From contig NZ_CP154625.1 of assembly GCF_051148895.1 (NCBI RefSeq), positions 3,596,001 to 3,660,000 on the forward strand: a stretch of 64,000 nt of DNA, read 5' to 3'. The stretch's first letter is position 1. Each line of letters begins with the position of its first letter. Origin of the DNA: Terrisporobacter vanillatitrophus. Its GTDB lineage: Bacteria; Bacillota; Clostridia; Peptostreptococcales; Peptostreptococcaceae. Shown here piece by piece: positions 60,251 through 64,000 of this stretch. A model generated the notes under the pieces. That model saw only the letters and a program-made list of their open reading frames with translations, did no database searches and had not been told where the DNA came from. A program made the translations under genes and the position numbers.

Positions 60251-62851
60251 ATGGGAAGAGATAATCGTGATGATAAAAATAAAATCAAGAGAAGAAAAGT
60301 AAGCTCTTCAGATAAAAGAAATACATCTCAAGTCTCGAGCAAATCGAGTAGTTCTAGTAGTAAAAGAAAAACTTCTAGTCAAAAAAATTCTGGAAGGTTT
60401 AAAGGTGTTAAAACAGTCGCTCTAGTATTTTTAGTATTTTTAGTAGTCGGTGTAGCAGCAGTATCTGGTATTGTGTTTGCTTCACTTAGAAATACAGAAA
60501 CTATTAATAAAGCTTACTTAGATAAAAAAACATACCAAACAACAGAAATTTTATATGCTGATGGTAATTTACTAGCAAAAGCACAAACTTCTGACAAGAA
60601 GGAACCTGTAGGTGATATAAAAGATATTAGTAAGGATTTGCAACATGCTTTAATAGCCGCAGAAGATGAGCGTTTTTATGAACATAACGGCGTAGACATA
60701 AAAGGTTTAATACGTTCTGTAGCAAATACTCTTATGGGCAATAAGCAAGGTGGTTCAACAATACCAATGCAGCTTTCGAAACTTTTAATTACATCTCAAG
60801 AACAAAGTATCACTCGTAAGATAAAAGATATTTACTATGCTTTTGAAATGAGTAAAACAATGTCTAAAGACGATATATTACTTGCTTACTTAAACAATTT
60901 TTATGTTGGTAATGGTTTATATGGTTCTGAAGCTGCTGCTCAAGGTTACTTTAGCAAATCAGCTAGTGATCTAACTCCAGGTGAATCTGCTCTATTAATG
61001 GCTGCTACTAATAATCCAGGTAGGTATTCGCCATATATAAAAGAAAAGTTAGATGGAACTGAAACTAAAGAAGATGTAGAAAATAAATTATTATTCTATA
61101 CTAATACAACAGATGATACTTGGGATGAGCCAACTGAAGTAGAATTACAAATGGTACAAAAAATATACTCTTGGGGCTTAATCGATAGTGAAACATATAA
61201 TCAATTGATGCATAAAACTATTGTTGTTAGAAAAGCCGCACCTAGAGAAGCTGCTAAAGAAAAACAAAAAGCTATTTTATCAAAAATGCTAAGATTAGGT
61301 TATATTACTCAAGAACAATATGACAAAGAAGTAGCTGCATCAATTGAAATAAAGCTACCAAAAGTTAAAGAAACGGTTGTTTCCTCTGTTGAAGACTATG
61401 TTTATTCTGAAGTATTAGAAGCTTTAATGAACCAAGGATATACAAAAGAAGAAGCACAAAACATGTACTATAATGGTGGACTTAGAATTTCTACTACTAT
61501 AGATGCTGGTATGCAAAAAAACCTAGAAACACAATATGATAATGAAAGTAATTTCCCTGGCTCTGAAAAAGGTGCTGATGGAGTTGTTCAGCCTCAATCA
61601 GCCATGGTTATATTAGACTATAGAACAGGTCAAATTAAGTCATTAATAGGTGGTAGATATGTTAAAGGTAAAAGAACTTTAAATAGAGCTACTAATCCAA
61701 AACAACCTGGATCAACTATAAAACCTTTATCAGTTTATACACCTGCCATAGATACTTTAGAAACTACACAATCTAGTGCATTTAGTGATGCAAGAGGTGG
61801 ATATAAATTTGAAAAAAATCAAAAATGGAATCCAAAAACTACTACTGCTGGATCCGGTATGATGAGTGCACGTAAAGCTTTAGCCATGTCATCAAATACT
61901 ATTGCAGTAAAAGTAGGTGAAACATTAGGTGGCTCATATAACGAATGTATTGATGTAATGATAGATTACCTTGAAAATTTTGGTATAACTACTGTAAAGG
62001 ATAGCAAAACTGATAAGGAGGATACAGATAGACAATTCCCTTCTCTAGTATTAGGTGGTATGTCTCATGGTATATCTCCACTAGAAATGGCCTCTGCATA
62101 TGGTACACTAGCTAATGGTGGTAATTACATAGAACCTACAGTATTTACTACAATTGAAACTTATGATGGTAACTTAATAGCTAAATCTAATCCACAAGAA
62201 AATAGAGTGGTAAGTGAAGATGTAGCTTATGTTATAACTGATATGCTTCAAGCCGTTGTTAAAGAAGGAACTGGTAAAAATGCATCTATAGATAATATGG
62301 CTGTTGCAGGTAAAACAGGTACTACTAATGATGCTTTAGACGTTTGGTTTGCTGGTTATACTCCATACTATGTTGGCGCAACATATATAGGTGATGATGC
62401 TGGAACAGGAAAACCTAGAGAAAGTGTTATTGGAACAAGTTCTACAGCAGCTGCCCTTTGGTCAAGTGTTATGACTCCTATACACAAAAACCTAACGCCT
62501 GTAGAAAGCTTTACTAAACCTGACGGTGTTTATTTTACTAAAATAAATCCAGTAGATGGTGGAACTTCATCTTACGGTGTAAATGCTGCATTTATTGAAG
62601 GAACATATCCTAAACGTGCAACTACTCAGGCACCTCCAGTTCAAGAGAAAGAGCCTGATGAAGAAAGTCCAAATACTGATAATGCTGGAGATGGGGATAA
62701 TCCTCCAGACGAAGACAATACAGAAAAACCAGAAGAACCAACACCTCCTGAAGATACAGGTGGTAATAATACTGATGGAGGCAATGAAGATAACTCAGGA
62801 AATAAACCAGTAGATAATACAACAGAAGGTACTGATCAAGTTAATGAGTAA
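60251..62851 (+). CDS. Class A penicillin-binding protein (PBP1A family)
   Basis: 866 residues, bifunctional peptidoglycan synthase. Basic Ser/Lys-rich N-terminus, one transmembrane helix (about 55-78), glycosyltransferase GT51 (AAEDERFYEHNGVDIKGL, GGSTIPMQLSK), and transpeptidase with SxxK in GSTIKPL, SSN in MSSNT and KTGTT. The C-terminal 80 residues are Pro/Glu/Asn-rich and probably extend into the wall. It should be essential or major for elongation or septation. Confidence 0.95.
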   Translation: MGRDNRDDKNKIKRRKVSSSDKRNTSQVSSKSSSSSSKRKTSSQKNSGRFKGVKTVALVFLVFLVVGVAAVSGIVFASLRNTETINKAYLDKKTYQTTEILYADGNLLAKAQTSDKKEPVGDIKDISKDLQHALIAAEDERFYEHNGVDIKGLIRSVANTLMGNKQGGSTIPMQLSKLLITSQEQSITRKIKDIYYAFEMSKTMSKDDILLAYLNNFYVGNGLYGSEAAAQGYFSKSASDLTPGESALLMAATNNPGRYSPYIKEKLDGTETKEDVENKLLFYTNTTDDTWDEPTEVELQMVQKIYSWGLIDSETYNQLMHKTIVVRKAAPREAAKEKQKAILSKMLRLGYITQEQYDKEVAASIEIKLPKVKETVVSSVEDYVYSEVLEALMNQGYTKEEAQNMYYNGGLRISTTIDAGMQKNLETQYDNESNFPGSEKGADGVVQPQSAMVILDYRTGQIKSLIGGRYVKGKRTLNRATNPKQPGSTIKPLSVYTPAIDTLETTQSSAFSDARGGYKFEKNQKWNPKTTTAGSGMMSARKALAMSSNTIAVKVGETLGGSYNECIDVMIDYLENFGITTVKDSKTDKEDTDRQFPSLVLGGMSHGISPLEMASAYGTLANGGNYIEPTVFTTIETYDGNLIAKSNPQENRVVSEDVAYVITDMLQAVVKEGTGKNASIDNMAVAGKTGTTNDALDVWFAGYTPYYVGATYIGDDAGTGKPRESVIGTSSTAAALWSSVMTPIHKNLTPVESFTKPDGVYFTKINPVDGGTSSYGVNAAFIEGTYPKRATTQAPPVQEKEPDEESPNTDNAGDGDNPPDEDNTEKPEEPTPPEDTGGNNTDGGNEDNSGNKPVDNTTEGTDQVNE

Positions 62852-62861
62852 ATAGATAAAT

Positions 62862-62893
62862 AAAAACTTCCTTAGTAATAAGGAAGTTTTTTT
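62862..62893. terminator. Terminator between the PBP and spoVAE genes
   Basis: 12-bp stem AAAACTTCCTTA/TAAGGAAGTTTT with T-run. Confidence 0.88.
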
Positions 62894-62894
62894 A

Positions 62895-63257
62895 TCATGG
62901 TTTTGTTTTAGGATTAAATATTACAGATATTACATAACCAAAGAATATGGCAGCTGCCACACCTCCAGCTGTAGCACTTACACCTCCTGTAAATACCCCT
63001 AAAAGTCCATCTGTTTCTATTCCTTTCATAACTCCTTTTGCCAATGAATATCCAAATCCTATTATAGGTACTGTTGCACCTGAACCTCCAAAGTTAACTA
63101 TAGGCTCATATACTCCTAAAAATGTTAAAATAGCGCCTAAACTTACATAAGTAACCATTACATAAGGGGTCTGCATCTTAAAATAATCCATCATTATTTG
63201 GGCTATTACGCATATTAGCCCACCAACTATAAATACTTTTATATAATCTAATAACAT
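62895..63257 (-). CDS. spoVAE: Stage V sporulation protein AE (SpoVAE)
   Basis: 120 residues with about four transmembrane helices and many glycines (IVNFGGSGATVPIIGFGYSLAKGVMKG). It belongs to the SpoVA channel that moves dipicolinic acid. It follows spoVAD by 12 bases with AGGAGG. In this order spoVAC would be expected to the right, outside the window. Confidence 0.93.
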   Translation of the reverse strand: MLLDYIKVFIVGGLICVIAQIMMDYFKMQTPYVMVTYVSLGAILTFLGVYEPIVNFGGSGATVPIIGFGYSLAKGVMKGIETDGLLGVFTGGVSATAGGVAAAIFFGYVISVIFNPKTKP

Positions 63258-63269
63258 AAGTCATACCTC

Positions 63270-64000
63270 CTATTCATTTACAATTACCACACCATGAGCT
63301 ACTGATGGTATAGTTTGCTTTTGAAGTGTACTTGTTGGAGATAATAAAGCACCTGTTGATACAAGCATAACTTTATTAAATTCTTTTTTAAGTAATTTAT
63401 CGTATATATATGAACAAAATACTGTGGCTGAACATCCACATCCACTTCCACCACAGTGCACATCTTGCTCTTCCAAATTAAAAATTTCCACTCCACAATC
63501 TGTGTATACTTTTGATATATCTAACTTCATTTCTTTTAATAAATCTATTACTATTTGTTTTCCAAGTTTACCTAAATCACCTGTAGCTATAATATCAAAA
63601 CTATTAGGATCATCTTTTGTATCTTGAAAATATGAATATATGGTATCTATTGCTGCTGGAGCCATTGCAGCACCCATATTATTTCCATCGTCAATTCCCT
63701 TATCTATAACCTTTCCAGGTATAATATATTTTATTTTAGGCCCTTTACCATCTTTGGTAAGCAAAACACTACCAGCACCTGTAACTGTCCATTGAGCTGT
63801 CATTGGTTTTTGATTACCTAGTTCTAAAGGAAATCTAAATTGTCTCTCTGCCGTACAGTAGTGACTGGAAGTTCCGCATAGTACATACTTAGCATATTCT
63901 CCGTCTATGGCCATAGAACCTAAACACAGTCCCTCTGACATGGTAGAACAAGCACCATATATACCAAAAAAAGGTATACCCAATTCTCTAGCTGCAAAAG
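63270..64000 (-). CDS. spoVAD: Stage V sporulation protein AD (SpoVAD), N-terminus outside the window
   Basis: The frame runs from the right edge (FAARELGIPFF...) to 63270, about 243 residues. Roughly the first 90-100 residues lie beyond the window; internal TTG/ATG are not the true start. Thiolase-like fold: FGIYGACSTMSEGLCLGSMAI carries the Cys position, then VLCGTSSHYCTAERQFRFPLE and GGSGCGCSATVF. SpoVAD binds dipicolinic acid. Operon with spoVAE. Confidence 0.93.
   Translation of the reverse strand, partial: FAARELGIPFFGIYGACSTMSEGLCLGSMAIDGEYAKYVLCGTSSHYCTAERQFRFPLELGNQKPMTAQWTVTGAGSVLLTKDGKGPKIKYIIPGKVIDKGIDDGNNMGAAMAPAAIDTIYSYFQDTKDDPNSFDIIATGDLGKLGKQIVIDLLKEMKLDISKVYTDCGVEIFNLEEQDVHCGGSGCGCSATVFCSYIYDKLLKKEFNKVMLVSTGALLSPTSTLQKQTIPSVAHGVVIVNE

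Noticed and set aside
62583..62822. Overlapping frames on both strands at the 3' end of the PBP gene
   Set aside because: They arise from the repetitive Pro/Glu/Asn-rich tail of the PBP and have no ribosome site.

Overview
The window is AT-rich DNA from a spore-forming, anaerobic low-GC Firmicute. Most reading frames have strong AGGAGG-type ribosome sites, some starts are TTG or GTG, and U-tract hairpins are frequent. Oxygen-independent enzymes (class III ribonucleotide reductase, radical SAM HemZ, SCIFF maturase, polyferredoxin) and sporulation genes (spoIVB, spoVAD, spoVAE, a BofC-like gene) are present. The SCIFF peptide and the gene order suggest the class Clostridia, most likely Peptostreptococcaceae (Clostridioides/Paraclostridium/Romboutsia relatives). 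The family placement is inference; no ribosomal RNA is present.

1-8.5 kb: nucleotide and DNA-repair genes. thyX (cut by the left edge) is translationally coupled to folD. Upstream lie nrdD, with a promoter carrying two NrdR boxes, and a dCMP deaminase. Then come a four-cluster ferredoxin, a ferritin-like protein, a His/Cys-rich small protein, and the repair genes alkD, nfo and ogt. 8.7-28.6 kb: a long minus-strand block, typical of Firmicutes: aspS-hisS-hemZ-MBL-dtd-relA-apt-recJ, gamma-carbonic-anhydrase-like, scfB-scfA (SCIFF), TIGR04086, yajC, tgt, psiE-like, queA, ruvB-ruvA-ruvC and a bofC-like gene. 28.7-32.6 kb: small poorly known genes (two DUF1540 units in one protein, a pair of paralogous Cys-motif proteins, a prokaryotic RING-like protein, a membrane-anchored MerR regulator) and a structured foldback element.

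32.8-46.7 kb: a 13.9-kb integrative element with 30-bp direct repeats at its ends. It sits in the 3' end of yebC, whose last codons it replaces, with the displaced original end left at the far side. It encodes a tyrosine integrase, HTH and antirepressor regulators, a probable replication initiator beside iterons, HK97-type major capsid protein, prohead protease and portal, and a P27-like small terminase next to a G/C-run segment resembling a cos site. It also carries GIY-YIG, Vsr-like and AP2-like proteins and several very small genes. There is no large terminase, tail or lysis gene. It therefore looks like a capsid-forming phage satellite (cf-PICI-like) that must borrow the terminase motor and tails from a helper phage. 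Its morphogenesis genes run capsid-protease-portal-TerS, the reverse of the usual order. This is the most interesting part of the window.

46.7-64 kb: yebC, nadE, a split TSUP transporter, a TPR protein, a YigZ-family protein, a Nudix protein with a degenerate motif, a HEAT-repeat protein, hflX, a DUF1461 membrane protein, an ABC-F ATPase, a zinc phospholipase C-like protein, an amidase, spoIVB, a class A penicillin-binding protein, and spoVAE and spoVAD (cut by the right edge).
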